Shown piece after piece: positions 1 to 10,029 of a DNA stretch of 64,000 nt. Below the pieces are notes generated by a model, which was not told the DNA's origin, did no database searches, and saw only the letters and a program-made list of their open reading frames with translations. Positions within the stretch are counted from its first letter, which is position 1; the number at the start of each line of letters is the position of its first letter. The position numbers and the translations under genes are program-made. The stretch comes from a bacterium (GTDB lineage Bacteria; Hydrothermota; UBA3072; JAPDKE01): positions 115,578-179,577 of the forward strand of contig JAPDKE010000013.1 of assembly GCA_029258725.1 (NCBI GenBank). Reading direction: 5' to 3'.

Positions 1-2
1 CC

Positions 3-281
3 GATACCTCCCATGCCCACAAGGCACTTTCACTTTACCACTACCTCCATGGCAAAAAAGAAAAGGCACTGGAGCATGCTGGAAAGGCAATAGAAATGGA
101 CAAAAAGGAGGGGAAAATACTTGAAATGGGAGAGGATTACATTATACTTTCCTTTGTGGGGGGAGACCCGGAGAGTGAAAGGATAGGAAGAGAAATAATA
201 AGGAGGTGTGGAATTGAAAGATGCATCTATGAGAGGGTTATATCACGGTACTACCATACTTGGAGTAAGAAGAAAAGATAG
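3..281 (+). CDS. C-terminal end of a TPR-like protein (5' truncated by window)
   Basis: The frame is open from the first bases of the window to a stop at 281, so this is the tail of a longer protein. The visible 92 residues contain a TPR-like helix pair (a [28 protein letters not shown] pattern, residues about 7-31) followed by a charged C-terminus. The last 23 codons overlap the start of hslV in another frame, so the two genes are translationally coupled. Function cannot be assigned from this fragment; a TPR repeat protein is the best description. Confidence 0.55.
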   Translation, partial: DTSHAHKALSLYHYLHGKKEKALEHAGKAIEMDKKEGKILEMGEDYIILSFVGGDPESERIGREIIRRCGIERCIYERVISRYYHTWSKKKR

Positions 282-765
282 GGTTGCAATGGGAGGGGAT
301 GGGCAGGTTACCCTTGATGACCTGATTGTGAAAGAAGGGGCAAGGAAGGTGAGAAAACTGTACAATGGAAAGGTCCTTGTTGGATTTGCAGGAGGAGTTG
401 CAGATGCATTGACTCTGCTCGACCGCTTTGAGGCAAAACTTGAGGAATTCAAGGGAAACCTTCCCAGGGCTGTTGTTGAACTTGCAAAGGACTGGAGAAC
501 GGATAAGTTTTTGAGAAGGCTTGAGGCACTGCTTGCAATAATGGATAAGGAGCATTCATACATTGTCTCTGGAGGAGGTGAGGTTGTGGAGCCTGATGAT
601 GGTCTCATTGGCATAGGTTCAGGAGGTGCATACGCACTTGCAGCAGCAAGGGCACTTATCAGGTTCACCGACCTTGAACCTCAGGAGATAGTGAGAGAAT
701 CACTTCTCATTGCATCCTCCATATGCGTTTATACCAACCAGAACATAGTTGTGGAGACGCTATGA
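214..765 (+). CDS. hslV: HslV, proteolytic subunit of the HslUV (ClpQY) protease
   Basis: HslV is the threonine peptidase of the cytoplasmic ATP-dependent HslUV protease, forming two hexamer rings capped by HslU. The conserved HGTTIL site gives the N-terminal catalytic threonine after propeptide removal, and [25 protein letters not shown] and the [14 protein letters not shown] segment are typical. Start chosen as TTG 214 because AGGAGGT at 201-207 lies 6 bases upstream; GTG 208 is too close and ATG 229 too far from that site. All choices leave a short propeptide before the threonine. It overlaps hslU by ATGA, as expected for a stoichiometric pair. Confidence 0.95.
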   Translation: MKDASMRGLYHGTTILGVRRKDRVAMGGDGQVTLDDLIVKEGARKVRKLYNGKVLVGFAGGVADALTLLDRFEAKLEEFKGNLPRAVVELAKDWRTDKFLRRLEALLAIMDKEHSYIVSGGGEVVEPDDGLIGIGSGGAYALAAARALIRFTDLEPQEIVRESLLIASSICVYTNQNIVVETL

Positions 766-2063
766 ATAACAATAAGGTACTGACTCCAAAGGAAATTGTA
801 AAGGAACTTGACCGGTACATAATAGGTCAGGACGAGGCAAAGCGTGCGGTTGCCATTGCCTTGAGGAACCGGTGGAGAAGGCAGCAGGTCGAGGGAACGA
901 TAAAGGAGGAGATAACACCAAACAACATAATAATGATAGGACCCACGGGTGTTGGAAAGACGGAAATAGCAAGAAGGCTTGCAAAGATTGCAGGTGCTCC
1001 TTTCATAAAGGTTGAGGCAACCTCATACACCGAGGTTGGATACGTCGGGAGGGATGTTGAGTCAATGGTGCGGGACCTCATGAACATTGCTGTGAACATG
1101 GTGAAGGCGGAGAAAAAGAAAAAGGTTTATCAGGAGGCGGAAAAGGCAGCGGAGGAAAGGCTTGCGGCACTGTTACTCCCGGTTCTCGGTAAATCAAGAG
1201 AGGAGATAAAGGCACTTTTGCGGGAAGGAAAGCTTGAGAATGAAAAGGTTGAGATACGCTCGGACCAGCCATTCATGCCGTTTGTTGAAATAATGGGGAC
1301 CGGAAACATTGAAGAACTGAATCTCCAGTTAAGGGAGATGTTTGAGAGTCTGTTTCCAAAGAGGGGGAAGAAAAAACTTGTTACTGTTAAAGAGGCAAGG
1401 GAAATCCTAAGGGAACAGGAAATAGAAAAAATGCTTGATATGGACGAGATCGTTGAGGAGGCAAGGTGGAGAACGGAAAATCTGGGAATTATTTTCATTG
1501 ACGAGATAGATAAGATAGCAGGGAAGGAGACCCGGGGACCCGATGTATCCAGGATGGGTGTCCAGCGCGACCTTTTACCCATCGTTGAAGGGACAACGGT
1601 TCTTACAAAATATGGAATGGTGAGAACCCATCATATTCTGTTCATTGCAGCAGGAGCCTTTACGGTTTCAAAACCATCCGACCTCATTCCCGAGCTCCAG
1701 GGAAGGTTCCCAATAAGGGTGGAACTTTCAAGTCTTACAAAAGAGGATTTTGAAAGAATACTCGTTGAGCCAGAAAACTCCCTTGTTAAGCAATACACAG
1801 CACTCCTGAAAACAGAGGGGATTGACCTTGTCTTTGAGCCCGATGCCATATCAGAGATAGCAAGGTATGCAGCGCTTGCGAATGAGAAAACAGAGGATAT
1901 TGGTGCAAGAAGACTGCAGACCGTAATGAGTGCGGTTCTTGAAGACATTCTTTTTGAGGCACCCGACCTCCCTGAAAAGGAGATAAGGATAACAGGAGAA
2001 TGGGTTAGAAAGAAGCTTGAAAGGATAATAAAGGACGAAGACCTCACGAGGTATGTGCTATGA
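762..2063 (+). CDS. hslU: HslU, ATPase subunit of the HslUV protease
   Basis: AAA+ unfoldase that feeds substrates to HslV. The sequence shows the N-terminal [23 protein letters not shown] signature (in part), Walker [10 protein letters not shown], the pore loop segment [13 protein letters not shown], a charged intermediate (I) domain around residues 110-230, Walker [15 protein letters not shown], and a C-terminus ending DLTRYVL, the tail that inserts into HslV to activate it. Length of 433 residues is normal. The start ATG 762 overlaps the hslV stop; the stop overlaps the next gene in the same way, so all three are one transcript. Confidence 0.96.
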   Translation: MNNNKVLTPKEIVKELDRYIIGQDEAKRAVAIALRNRWRRQQVEGTIKEEITPNNIIMIGPTGVGKTEIARRLAKIAGAPFIKVEATSYTEVGYVGRDVESMVRDLMNIAVNMVKAEKKKKVYQEAEKAAEERLAALLLPVLGKSREEIKALLREGKLENEKVEIRSDQPFMPFVEIMGTGNIEELNLQLREMFESLFPKRGKKKLVTVKEAREILREQEIEKMLDMDEIVEEARWRTENLGIIFIDEIDKIAGKETRGPDVSRMGVQRDLLPIVEGTTVLTKYGMVRTHHILFIAAGAFTVSKPSDLIPELQGRFPIRVELSSLTKEDFERILVEPENSLVKQYTALLKTEGIDLVFEPDAISEIARYAALANEKTEDIGARRLQTVMSAVLEDILFEAPDLPEKEIRITGEWVRKKLERIIKDEDLTRYVL

Positions 2064-2482
2064 TATGGGAAAAACTGAAGGTTTTTGAAAAACACCTTCC
2101 GCCTTCAAGAAAAGAAGCATTGAAGGTAATACTGGAAAAGATAGATAAGGAAGGAGAACTTGAGGAATTTCTTGAGAAAGAGCACCTCTTTTCTCCATCC
2201 ATAGGAAAGGGGATTTTACTCTACAAGAAAAAGGGAGGAGACGGGATACTCATAGGTACGTGTGAAAAGGTTTTTGACTACGAACCCTTTGACACCGTCC
2301 CCCCAAAAATCCTTGTTGTTCTTTTTCTTCCGGATGAAGAAAAGACCTACATTTCCACCCTTTCAAGGCTTTTCCATCTCATGAACCAGTCTTCTGTTCG
2401 CGAGGGGATAATGGAGGCAAAGTCCCTTGAGGAACTGAGGCAGATAATAAAGAAAGAGGAGGAGGAGCTTTTCCGTGAATAA
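2060..2482 (+). CDS. PTS EIIA (PtsN-like) domain protein lacking the phosphorylated histidine
   Basis: A 140-residue protein that I match to the EIIA type-2/PtsN fold: an N-terminal helix region, then [20 protein letters not shown] where the family has a GxGIAIPH motif, then a [26 protein letters not shown] strand-helix pattern (given in part) and a closing [12 protein letters not shown] helix. The histidine that is phosphorylated in PtsN is replaced by tyrosine/lysine, so phosphotransfer is unlikely and a regulatory or binding role is more plausible. It overlaps hslU by four bases and the VanZ-like gene by eight. The family match is by pattern only and should be treated as moderate. Confidence 0.55.
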   Translation: MIWEKLKVFEKHLPPSRKEALKVILEKIDKEGELEEFLEKEHLFSPSIGKGILLYKKKGGDGILIGTCEKVFDYEPFDTVPPKILVVLFLPDEEKTYISTLSRLFHLMNQSSVREGIMEAKSLEELRQIIKKEEEELFRE

Positions 2483-2780
2483 GGCATTCTTCGTCTGGCT
2501 TGTTTTGATTTTCATTGTCTCTTTATATCCAGAGCCACCCCATCCACCCGGGGAGTTTAAATTTATGGACAAGATAGAACATTTTTATGTGTACGCAGTC
2601 CTTGGAGTTTTATACGTTGCCTGGAGAAGAAAGCCCGACTTTAAGGCATTTCTGCTCATAGCAGGAATAGGAATGCTGAATGAAATTCTTCAGGGATTCA
2701 TTCCGGGAAGGGACATGAGCCTTGGAGACTTTCTCGCAAATGCAGCAGGAGGAGGTTTTTCGGTATGGATGTTAAGGTAA
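2475..2780 (+). CDS. VanZ-like small membrane protein
   Basis: A 101-residue protein with three or four hydrophobic segments and the DKIEHFYVYAVLG motif (residues about 32-44), which is characteristic of VanZ-like family proteins, followed by an NEILQGFIPGRDMSLGDFLANAAG segment (given in part) also typical of the family. The cellular role of these proteins is not settled; VanZ itself gives low-level teicoplanin resistance. GTG start at 2475 within the end of the upstream gene, and its own end overlaps the hisS start by 16 bases. Confidence 0.75.
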   Translation: MNKAFFVWLVLIFIVSLYPEPPHPPGEFKFMDKIEHFYVYAVLGVLYVAWRRKPDFKAFLLIAGIGMLNEILQGFIPGRDMSLGDFLANAAGGGFSVWMLR

Positions 2781-4006
2781 AGAAAATAAGAGGAACGAGG
2801 GATATTCTACCGGAAGAGGCATCCCTGTGGAGTGAGGTTGAGGGAAAGATAAGGGAGGTATGCAGGGTTTATGGATTTGGTGAGATAAGGGTTCCAACAT
2901 TTGAGGAAACATCCCTTTTTATAAAAACCACAGGGGAAACAACGGACATCGTTGAGAAACAGATGTATACTTTTGAGGATAAAGGAGGAAGGAGTTTAAC
3001 CCTCAAGCCCGAGGGAACCCCATCGGTTGTGCGCGCATATCTTGAAAACGCCCTTTTTCAGAGGGGGAAGAAGACAAAACTCTTTTACATAGAACGCATG
3101 TTCAGACAGGAAAGACCACAAAAAGGAAGATACCGGGAATTCACCCAGTTTGGTGTGGAACTCATTGGTTCAAAAAGTCCCCTCTCTGATGCGGAGATAA
3201 TCTCCCTTGCTTTCACACTTTTTGAAAAAATAGGGGTTAAGGATATAACCCTGAGGATAAATTCCATAGGATGCTTCAGGTGCAGGGGTCCTTTCAGGGA
3301 TGCCCTCAAAGAATATCTAAAATCAAAACTTCCTGAACTCTGTCCGGACTGTAAGAGGAGATTTGAAAGAAATCCTTTGAGGGTCCTCGACTGCAAGGAG
3401 GATAAAGAAAAACTGAAGGATGCTCCAAGAAGCACAGATTATCTGTGTGATAACTGCAAAAAACACTGGAAAAGGCTCATTTCTGTTCTTGAAAAACTCA
3501 AAATTCCCTTCCTGGTTGACCACATGCTCGTTCGGGGTCTTGATTACTATACAGGACCCGTCTTTGAATTCGTTTCAGGCAAACTCGGGGCACAGGATGC
3601 TGTTGGGGGCGGTGGAAGATATGATGAATTGATTGAGTCCATGGGAGGGGAGCCAACCCCTGCAACCGGATTTGCCATAGGGCTTGACAGGCTTGTTATG
3701 CTTGTTGAAAAGAAGAAGGAGGAAAGGATTCCTCTGTGGATTGTAAACATAGGGGAGGAGGCGGAAGAGGCTGGATTTTTATTGATGGAGAAATTGAGAA
3801 GGATGGGAGTAAGGGTGGAGATGGACCTCACCGGAAGGAGTTTGAAGGCACAGTTCAGGGAGGCGGATAAAAGGAATGCAAAATATGTTCTGGTTATAGG
3901 TGAGGATGAGATAAGAAAAAATAAGGGAAAACTCAAGGATATGGAAACAGGGAAGGAAGAGGAAATAGAACTTGATGAGGAGAAAATAAAGGAGAGGGTA
4001 TGCTGA
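2765..4006 (+). CDS. hisS: Histidyl-tRNA synthetase
   Basis: Class II synthetase that charges tRNA-His. Motif 1 region starts [11 protein letters not shown], motif 2 shows [18 protein letters not shown], the histidine-specific [15 protein letters not shown] segment is present, and motif 3 is [15 protein letters not shown]-terminal anticodon-binding domain (about residues 325-413) follows. A cysteine-rich insertion (CFRC, CPDC, CDNC around residues 168-238) is seen in several bacterial HisRS proteins and may bind zinc. Length 413 is normal. It overlaps aspS by seven bases. Confidence 0.96.
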   Translation: MDVKVKKIRGTRDILPEEASLWSEVEGKIREVCRVYGFGEIRVPTFEETSLFIKTTGETTDIVEKQMYTFEDKGGRSLTLKPEGTPSVVRAYLENALFQRGKKTKLFYIERMFRQERPQKGRYREFTQFGVELIGSKSPLSDAEIISLAFTLFEKIGVKDITLRINSIGCFRCRGPFRDALKEYLKSKLPELCPDCKRRFERNPLRVLDCKEDKEKLKDAPRSTDYLCDNCKKHWKRLISVLEKLKIPFLVDHMLVRGLDYYTGPVFEFVSGKLGAQDAVGGGGRYDELIESMGGEPTPATGFAIGLDRLVMLVEKKKEERIPLWIVNIGEEAEEAGFLLMEKLRRMGVRVEMDLTGRSLKAQFREADKRNAKYVLVIGEDEIRKNKGKLKDMETGKEEEIELDEEKIKERVC

Positions 4007-5706
4007 GGACCCATACATGTGGGGAATTGAGAAAAGCACATGAAGGGAAAGAGGTTATTCTCTGTGGATGGGTTAAGAGGATAAGGGACCATGGGGAGAT
4101 AGTATTTGTTGATCTGTGGGATAGATACGGAATAACCCAGGTTGTTTTTGGTCCGGAAAAAAAGGAGGTGAAGAGAAAGGCAAAGGAACTGGGACTTGAA
4201 TGGGTGGTGAGGGTTAAGGGGAGGGTGAGAAGAAGACCTGAAGGGCAGGAGAACCCAGACCTTCCAACAGGTGAGGTAGAGGTTGAGGCATACGAAATTG
4301 AAGTTCTGAACCGGTCTGAGGTTCCTCCATTTGTGGTTGTTGACGATGTGAAGGCGGGAGAGGAATTGAGGTTGAGATACCGGTATCTTGACCTGAGAAG
4401 ACCCACCATGCTCAGAAACTTTGAAATAAGGCACAGGGTTGTCCAGACGGTGAGAAACTATCTTTCTGAAAGAGACTTTCTTGAGGTTGAGACCCCCATT
4501 CTTGCAAAGTCAACCCCGGAGGGTGCAAGGGATTTTTTAGTTCCATCAAGGCTCCAGCCAGGGAAGTTCTATGCCCTTGCCCAGTCCCCTCAGCTTTACA
4601 AGCAGATTCTCATGGTTGCTGGATTTGACCGATACTTCCAGTTTGCAAGATGCCTGAGGGACGAAGACCTTAGGGGAGACAGGCAGCCAGAGCATACCCA
4701 GATTGACCTGGAGTTCTCCTTTGCAGAGGAAGAGGATGTGTTCTCACTTGTTGAAGGAATGATGGAGAGGGTATTTAAAGAAGTCCTGGGAGTGGAGATA
4801 AAGACCCCATTTCCAAGAATTCCGTATGAAGTGGCGATGAGAGATTATGCAACGGATAAACCGGATTTGAGGAATCCACTGAAGGTTGAGGACATGACAG
4901 AGGTGGGAAAGGCAGGGGATTTCAGAATTCTGAAGAATGCTCCCTGTGTAAAGGGAATAAAGATAAAAAAGATATTCTCAAGAAAGGAGATAGAGGAACT
5001 TGAAAAACTTGTAAAGAAAGAAGGAGCAGGAGGACTTCTGTGGGTGAAGAAGGAAAAGGAGTATTCAGGACCCCCTGTAAAGTATTACAAAAATCCGGAA
5101 ATTTTTGGGCTTGAGGATGGAGAGATGTTATTCCTGATGGCGGGAAAAGAGAAGGATATGGCAAGACCCCTCTCGGTTCTCCGGCAGGAACTTGGAAAGA
5201 GGGCAGAAATTATAAAGGACGGTTTTGAGTTTGTCTGGGTAACTGAGTTTCCGCTTTTTGAGTGGAATGAGGAGGAAGAAAGATGGGAACCCTGCCATCA
5301 CATATTTACGATGCCTGCTGAATTTCCCGTTGTTCCTGAAAAGACAAAAGGAAGGCAGTATGACCTGGTTTTAAATGGGGTTGAACTTGCCTCCGGAAGT
5401 ATAAGAAACCATAATCCCGGGGTGCAGAGGGAACTGTTTAAAATCATAGGGCTTTCTGATGAAGAAATAGAGACAAGATTTGGGTTTCTGCTCCAGGCAC
5501 TTTCGTATGGTGCCCCACCTCATGGAGGGATTGCCATAGGGCTTGACAGACTTGTTATGCTCATGGTTGGCTCCCAGACCATAAGGGATGTGATTGCCTT
5601 CCCCAAGACCCTTCAGGGTCTTGGATTGATGGAAGGCTCACCATCACGCGTAAGGAAAGAGGACCTGGATGAACTTGGAATAAAGGTGGTGGAAGATGAG
5701 GCATAA
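4000..5706 (+). CDS. aspS: Aspartyl-tRNA synthetase, bacterial type
   Basis: Class IIb synthetase. The N-terminal OB fold (residues 1-105) for anticodon binding is followed by the catalytic core: motif 2 [22 protein letters not shown] and motif 3 [13 protein letters not shown], with the bacterial GAD insertion between them (about residues 280-400). The hisS-aspS order is common in bacteria. Whether this enzyme also charges tRNA-Asn (non-discriminating) cannot be decided here because gatCAB is not in the window. Its end overlaps def by 11 bases. Confidence 0.96.
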   Translation: MLRTHTCGELRKAHEGKEVILCGWVKRIRDHGEIVFVDLWDRYGITQVVFGPEKKEVKRKAKELGLEWVVRVKGRVRRRPEGQENPDLPTGEVEVEAYEIEVLNRSEVPPFVVVDDVKAGEELRLRYRYLDLRRPTMLRNFEIRHRVVQTVRNYLSERDFLEVETPILAKSTPEGARDFLVPSRLQPGKFYALAQSPQLYKQILMVAGFDRYFQFARCLRDEDLRGDRQPEHTQIDLEFSFAEEEDVFSLVEGMMERVFKEVLGVEIKTPFPRIPYEVAMRDYATDKPDLRNPLKVEDMTEVGKAGDFRILKNAPCVKGIKIKKIFSRKEIEELEKLVKKEGAGGLLWVKKEKEYSGPPVKYYKNPEIFGLEDGEMLFLMAGKEKDMARPLSVLRQELGKRAEIIKDGFEFVWVTEFPLFEWNEEEERWEPCHHIFTMPAEFPVVPEKTKGRQYDLVLNGVELASGSIRNHNPGVQRELFKIIGLSDEEIETRFGFLLQALSYGAPPHGGIAIGLDRLVMLMVGSQTIRDVIAFPKTLQGLGLMEGSPSRVRKEDLDELGIKVVEDEA

Positions 5707-6193
5707 AGAAATAAGGGTTTTTCCTGACCCCGTTTTGAGGGAAAAAGCACAGGAGGTAAAGCGATTTGATGAGGGGATAAGAGAGGTTATCCAGCGCATG
5801 AGGAGGATTATGCAAGAGGCGGAGGGGATAGGGCTTGCTGCGCCGCAGATTGGAATACTTCAGAGGATAATAGTGGGTGATACCGGGGAGGAAAGGGTTG
5901 CCATTGTAAATCCTGAAATCCTTCAGGCAGAGGGAGAGGATGTGATGGAGGAGGGGTGTCTTTCAATCCCGGGGGTTTACATTGAGATAAGGAGACCCAC
6001 CTGGATTAAGGTGAGGGGGATTGACGAAAACGGAGACGAGAAGGAGTGGGAGATAGAGGGGTTGCTTGCAAGGGTTGTGCAGCACGAGATAGACCATTTA
6101 AATGGAACCCTGATAGTGGATTATCTCTCAGCCAGGGAATACATGAGGTTTCAGAGGGAATATGAAAGGTTGATGAGTGGTGATGAAGAATAG
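5696..6193 (+). CDS. def: Peptide deformylase
   Basis: Metallohydrolase that removes the N-formyl group from new proteins. All three family motifs are present: [10 protein letters not shown] (about residues 44-53), EGCLSIPG with the metal-binding cysteine, and HEIDHLNG with the two metal-binding histidines and catalytic glutamate. The 165-residue length is normal. It overlaps aspS upstream and the histidine kinase downstream, so all belong to one tightly packed translation-related cluster. Confidence 0.97.
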   Translation: MRHKEIRVFPDPVLREKAQEVKRFDEGIREVIQRMRRIMQEAEGIGLAAPQIGILQRIIVGDTGEERVAIVNPEILQAEGEDVMEEGCLSIPGVYIEIRRPTWIKVRGIDENGDEKEWEIEGLLARVVQHEIDHLNGTLIVDYLSAREYMRFQREYERLMSGDEE

Positions 6194-8843
6194 GGCTTTT
6201 TCTTTCCTCCTCCTCCTCCTCCTCCTCCTCCTCCTCCTGTATTTTCTTTATTTCTTCCGGACCCTTGAATTACACAGAGAGGTAATAATTCATTTTCTTT
6301 ATGTTCTTCTTTTACTTTTCTTTTTTATCTGGAAAAGAAAGGGATTGTTCTTCAGTGCGGTAATGCTTGTATTTGCACTTATATTTATAAAACACATAGG
6401 ATGGCTTCCTGTGGTTCACCTGGGGATTCTTTCAATTATAGGTTACACAATGGCTGTATTTTATGAAAAAACAGAGAAATATCGCAAGATTGCGGAAAGG
6501 GCAATGGTTGAAAGAACCATTGAACTCATGGAGGCACAGGAGAGATTCAGACTCCTCAGTGAGCATGCTTTGGTAGGAGTTTATCTCTTTCAGGGAGGAG
6601 TATTCAGATACGTTAATCCAAAATTTGCTGAGATTTTCGGATATAAAAGGGAGGAGATAGTGGATAAGATGACTCCATACGATGTGGTATATCCTCCTGA
6701 TAGAGAAATGGTAAAAAAGAAAATAAAAGAAAGACTCAGCGGGAAAAAACGCTGGACCCACTACATTTTCAGAGGGTTAAGGAAAGATGGAACAGTAATT
6801 CACGTGGAGGCTCTTGGCTCGGTTGTTGAATTCATGGGAAGACCTGCAATAATAGGAACCATAATAGATATAACCGAGAGAATAAAGGAAAGAAGGCAGC
6901 TGGAGATACTCTACGAAATAATCAGTCTCTTCAACACCGAAACAGGTCTCCAGGATATATTTCAGACAATCATTGAGAGAATATCCGAGATAATGGAGGT
7001 CCCTTATGTATCCATACGATTGTATGATGAAAAGAAAAATAGGCTCATGACCCATGCTGTAAAGGGGATGGGGGAGAAATACTGGAAGCACCGGAAGGAA
7101 ATCCCGGTGGATGACCCTGTGAGTTTAAGCACCAAGGCATTCCGGGAAAAGAAGCCCCAGTATGTAAAGGATGTTGGCACCTTAAAATTCCCTCCCACGG
7201 TTATGGAAGAGGTCATCAAAAAATACCGGATGAAATCCCTCCTTTCCATTCCCATACTTGTAAAGGACAGGGTTCTGGGGGTTATAAATCTCATAACCAC
7301 GGAGGAAAAAGAATTTACCGAGGATGAAATTCAGTTCCTTATGAGCCTTGCGGAACATGCAGGGTTTGCCATAGCAAGGGCAGAACTTTATAAAAAACTT
7401 GAAGAATCAGAAAGCATGTACCGGGCACTGTTTGAACATGCAGGTGGTGCAGTTGCGGTTCTTGAAAATGGAAGGATTGTCCTTGTAAACTCAATGTTTG
7501 AACAACTCTCTGGCTATAAAAAGGAAGAAATAGAAGGCAGGAAAAGATTCAGGGAACTCGTTGAGGAATTTGGAGAGAAGTGCAGGATAAGCGAAAAGCA
7601 TCCTCAAATGTGTGAGACAGGGTTTAAAAGAAAGGATGGCAAAGAACTAACAGTTTACCTCACCATGGCAAAAATCCCCGGGACGGAAAAGTGCATCGTT
7701 TCTCTCACCGACATAACAGAAAAGAAGATGCTTGAGGAAAGGATAAGGGAGGTGGAAAAGATGGAGGCGATAGGACTGCTTGCGGGAGGAATTGCGCATG
7801 ACTTCAACAATATTCTTACAGTGATAGAGGGGAATATTGAGCTCTTATTTGAGGAATTGAAGGAATCTCCTGCAAAAAAGTTCGTGGAGGAAATGCATAA
7901 GGCTGAGAGGATAGGGGCGGAGCTTGTAAGACAGCTTTTGTTCTTCAGCAAGGAGCATCCGCTTCGAAGGGTGAGGGTCAATCTTAACGAAATAATATAT
8001 GAGATGAAAGAAATGCTCTCAAGGATACTGGGTGAAGATGTGGAATTCACACTCAAACTTGCCCCGGAACTTCATGATGTTAAGGCTGATAGAGGAAATA
8101 TGGAACAGATAATCATAAATCTTGTAATGAATGCGAGAGATGCAATGCCTGAGGGGGGAAAACTTCTCATAAAAACGGAAAATGTGGAAAAACATGGTAA
8201 AAAATTTGTCGCACTCACTGTGAGGGATACAGGGATTGGAATGGATAAAGAAACGAAAGAAAGAATCTTTGAACCGTTCTTCACCACCAAAAAGAAAGGA
8301 ACGGGACTTGGTCTTTCCGTGGTTTATGCAATTGTAAAAAAACATGAAGGATGGATTGAGGTGAAAAGTGAAAAAGGGAAGGGAACAGAATTCAGAATAT
8401 ATCTTCCTGCGATGAGAAAGAGGATGAGGAGAAAGGAAAGGAAGAAGAAGGAGATTGAGGGGATGGGAGAGACCGTGCTTCTGGTTGAGGATGAGCCTGG
8501 GGTTAGAGAAACAACTGCAAGACTCCTTGAAAAACATGGATACAGGGTTATTTGTGCCGGAGGTGTGAAGGAGGCACTGGAGATATTTGAAAAAGAGAAA
8601 AAGAATATAGACCTGGTATTCACCGATGTGGTTCTTCCTGATGGAAGAGGGACGAAGCTTGTGGAGGAAATACTCAAAAGGGGAAGGGTAAAGGTCCTGT
8701 TAACGAGTGGATATGCGGATACAAAGGTTGACTGGCCTCAGATAGAAAAATATCCCTACATTTCAAAACCCTATTCCCTCCATAAATTGCTTGAGAAGAT
8801 GCGGGAAGTCCTGGAAGGGCGGGGAGGATTGACAAACCTTTAA
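6177..8843 (+). CDS. Membrane hybrid histidine kinase (TM-PAS-GAF-PAS-HisKA-HATPase-REC)
   Basis: Sensor kinase with a hydrophobic N-terminus of about four membrane segments (residues 8-98), PAS domain (about 118-235), GAF domain (about 250-395), second PAS (about 405-515), HisKA with phospho-acceptor His541 in GGIAHDFNNIL, an HATPase domain with NARDAMPEGG, DTGIGM and GTGLGLSVV boxes, and a C-terminal receiver with phospho-Asp817 in FTDVVLPDG. There is no adjacent response regulator, so the output is unknown. The first membrane segment is encoded by a pure CCT trinucleotide tract. Start GTG 6177 fits GAAAGG at 6164-6169; ATG 6183 is an alternative. Confidence 0.9.
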   Translation: MVMKNRAFSFLLLLLLLLLLLYFLYFFRTLELHREVIIHFLYVLLLLFFFIWKRKGLFFSAVMLVFALIFIKHIGWLPVVHLGILSIIGYTMAVFYEKTEKYRKIAERAMVERTIELMEAQERFRLLSEHALVGVYLFQGGVFRYVNPKFAEIFGYKREEIVDKMTPYDVVYPPDREMVKKKIKERLSGKKRWTHYIFRGLRKDGTVIHVEALGSVVEFMGRPAIIGTIIDITERIKERRQLEILYEIISLFNTETGLQDIFQTIIERISEIMEVPYVSIRLYDEKKNRLMTHAVKGMGEKYWKHRKEIPVDDPVSLSTKAFREKKPQYVKDVGTLKFPPTVMEEVIKKYRMKSLLSIPILVKDRVLGVINLITTEEKEFTEDEIQFLMSLAEHAGFAIARAELYKKLEESESMYRALFEHAGGAVAVLENGRIVLVNSMFEQLSGYKKEEIEGRKRFRELVEEFGEKCRISEKHPQMCETGFKRKDGKELTVYLTMAKIPGTEKCIVSLTDITEKKMLEERIREVEKMEAIGLLAGGIAHDFNNILTVIEGNIELLFEELKESPAKKFVEEMHKAERIGAELVRQLLFFSKEHPLRRVRVNLNEIIYEMKEMLSRILGEDVEFTLKLAPELHDVKADRGNMEQIIINLVMNARDAMPEGGKLLIKTENVEKHGKKFVALTVRDTGIGMDKETKERIFEPFFTTKKKGTGLGLSVVYAIVKKHEGWIEVKSEKGKGTEFRIYLPAMRKRMRRKERKKKEIEGMGETVLLVEDEPGVRETTARLLEKHGYRVICAGGVKEALEIFEKEKKNIDLVFTDVVLPDGRGTKLVEEILKRGRVKVLLTSGYADTKVDWPQIEKYPYISKPYSLHKLLEKMREVLEGRGGLTNL
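6206..6238 (+). repeat. (CCT)11 trinucleotide tract in the kinase membrane segment
   Basis: Eleven uninterrupted CCT units, read in frame as CTC leucine codons, encode a run of leucines inside the first transmembrane segment of the histidine kinase. Slippage would add or remove leucines without changing frame. Confidence 0.95.
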
Positions 8844-8856
8844 AATAAGATTATAG

Positions 8857-8874
8857 TCCTCCAAAAAGGAGGTG
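8857..8874 (+). promoter_or_regulatory. Short hairpin overlapping the fabZ ribosome binding site
   Basis: The bases TCCTCC, a 4-5 base A loop, and GGAGG can pair perfectly, with the 3' arm being the Shine-Dalgarno AAGGAGGTG (8866-8874) that precedes the GTG start of fabZ. Pairing would hide the ribosome site. The hairpin is small, so any effect on translation is an inference. Confidence 0.45.
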
Positions 8875-8878
8875 AAGG

Positions 8879-9307
8879 GTGTACGATATAATGGAAATTC
8901 TCAGGGTTATGCCTCACCGGTATCCCTTTTTAATGGTGGATAGAATCGTGGAGGCGAGTGAGGAAAAGGTTGTGGGAATAAAGAATGTCACCGTGAACGA
9001 GCCCCATTTTATGGGGCACTTCCCTGAAAATCCCGTTATGCCTGGGGTTCTTATCGTTGAGGCAATGGCGCAGACAGGAGGATTTCTCATACTCCAGCGG
9101 ATTGAAAGTCCAGAAAATAAACTTGTTTACTTTGCCAGGATTGATAAGGTGAAGTTCAGGAAACCCGTGAGACCTGGAGATGTTCTCAGGATGGAACTCA
9201 CATTCAAGGGGCAGCGCAGGAATCTTTACATGATGGAGGGAAAGGCATACGTTGATGGGGAAGTTGTTGCAGAGGGAGAGTTCACGGCTGCGGTTGTTGA
9301 GAGATGA
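8879..9307 (+). CDS. fabZ: 3-hydroxyacyl-[ACP] dehydratase FabZ
   Basis: Hot-dog-fold dehydratase of type II fatty acid synthesis. The family signature is clear: LRVMPHRYPFLMVDR near the N-terminus, HFPENPVMPGVLIVEAMAQTGG with the active-site His and Glu, and FRKPVRPGD later. At 142 residues the length is normal. Start GTG 8879 lies 4 bases after AAGGAGGTG; an internal ATG at 8891 is less well placed. It directly precedes lpxA, a neighbour pair found in many diderm bacteria because both use hydroxyacyl-ACP. Confidence 0.95.
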   Translation: MYDIMEILRVMPHRYPFLMVDRIVEASEEKVVGIKNVTVNEPHFMGHFPENPVMPGVLIVEAMAQTGGFLILQRIESPENKLVYFARIDKVKFRKPVRPGDVLRMELTFKGQRRNLYMMEGKAYVDGEVVAEGEFTAAVVER

Positions 9308-10029
9308 AAAATGTGAAAATTGCAGAAAGTGCAGTTATTGAAGATGATGTTGAAATAGGTGAAGGGACGGTAATAAAAGAGGGTGTCATAATAAGAAGTG
9401 GGACCAGGATAGGTAAGAATAACATAATATTTCCCTACGCGGTCATAGGTGAGGAACCCCAGGATTTGAGATTCAGAGGAGAGAGAAGCGGCGTTATAAT
9501 AGGTGATGGAAACATAATAAGGGAATTCGTGACCATCCACAGGGCGGCTGGAGAGGGAGAGAATACCATAATAGGAAACGGAAACTATCTCATGGCATAC
9601 GTTCATGTGGGACACAACGCAAGGATTGGAAATGGTGCTATTCTGGTAAACGGTGCAACTCTTGGAGGATATGCAGAGGTTCACGACCATGCGTACATCA
9701 GTGCAAATGTTGCGGTTCACCAGTTTACAAGAGTGGGAGAATATGCTATAGTGGGAGGCGGGTTCAGGGTGACAAAGGATGTTATTCCCTATGCACTTGC
9801 GGCAGGGGAACCTCTCAGGATATACGGGGTTAACTTTCTGGGGTTGCGAAGGTGCGGGTTTTCTCAGGAAAAAAGGGAGATAATAAAGGAGGCAGTGAGG
9901 ATACTCACGAGAATGGGGTTGAATACATCCCAGGCGGTTGAGCGTATAAGAAGGGAGTTGCCAGATATAGAGGAGATAAGGAAACTTCTCAGGTTTATAG
10001 AAACAAGCAAAAGGGGGATTGCGAAATGA
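9304..10029 (+). CDS. lpxA: UDP-N-acetylglucosamine O-acyltransferase LpxA
   Basis: First enzyme of lipid A synthesis. The left-handed beta-helix hexapeptide repeats (I-G-x-x-x-x pattern) run over residues 1-180, with the catalytic region [19 protein letters not shown] containing the general-base histidine, and [17 protein letters not shown] helical C-terminal domain follows. It overlaps fabZ by ATGA and the thi4 start by four bases. Together with lpxB at 50-51 kb it shows that the cell makes lipid A. Confidence 0.95.
   Translation: MKNVKIAESAVIEDDVEIGEGTVIKEGVIIRSGTRIGKNNIIFPYAVIGEEPQDLRFRGERSGVIIGDGNIIREFVTIHRAAGEGENTIIGNGNYLMAYVHVGHNARIGNGAILVNGATLGGYAEVHDHAYISANVAVHQFTRVGEYAIVGGGFRVTKDVIPYALAAGEPLRIYGVNFLGLRRCGFSQEKREIIKEAVRILTRMGLNTSQAVERIRRELPDIEEIRKLLRFIETSKRGIAK

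Noticed and set aside
3547..4434. 295-codon ORF antisense to hisS and aspS
   Set aside because: It is a shadow of two conserved synthetase genes, with no ribosome site and an unlikely composition.
6206..6238. CCT tract as a frame-changing phase-variation switch
   Set aside because: The unit is three bases and read in frame, so slippage would not switch the gene on or off.
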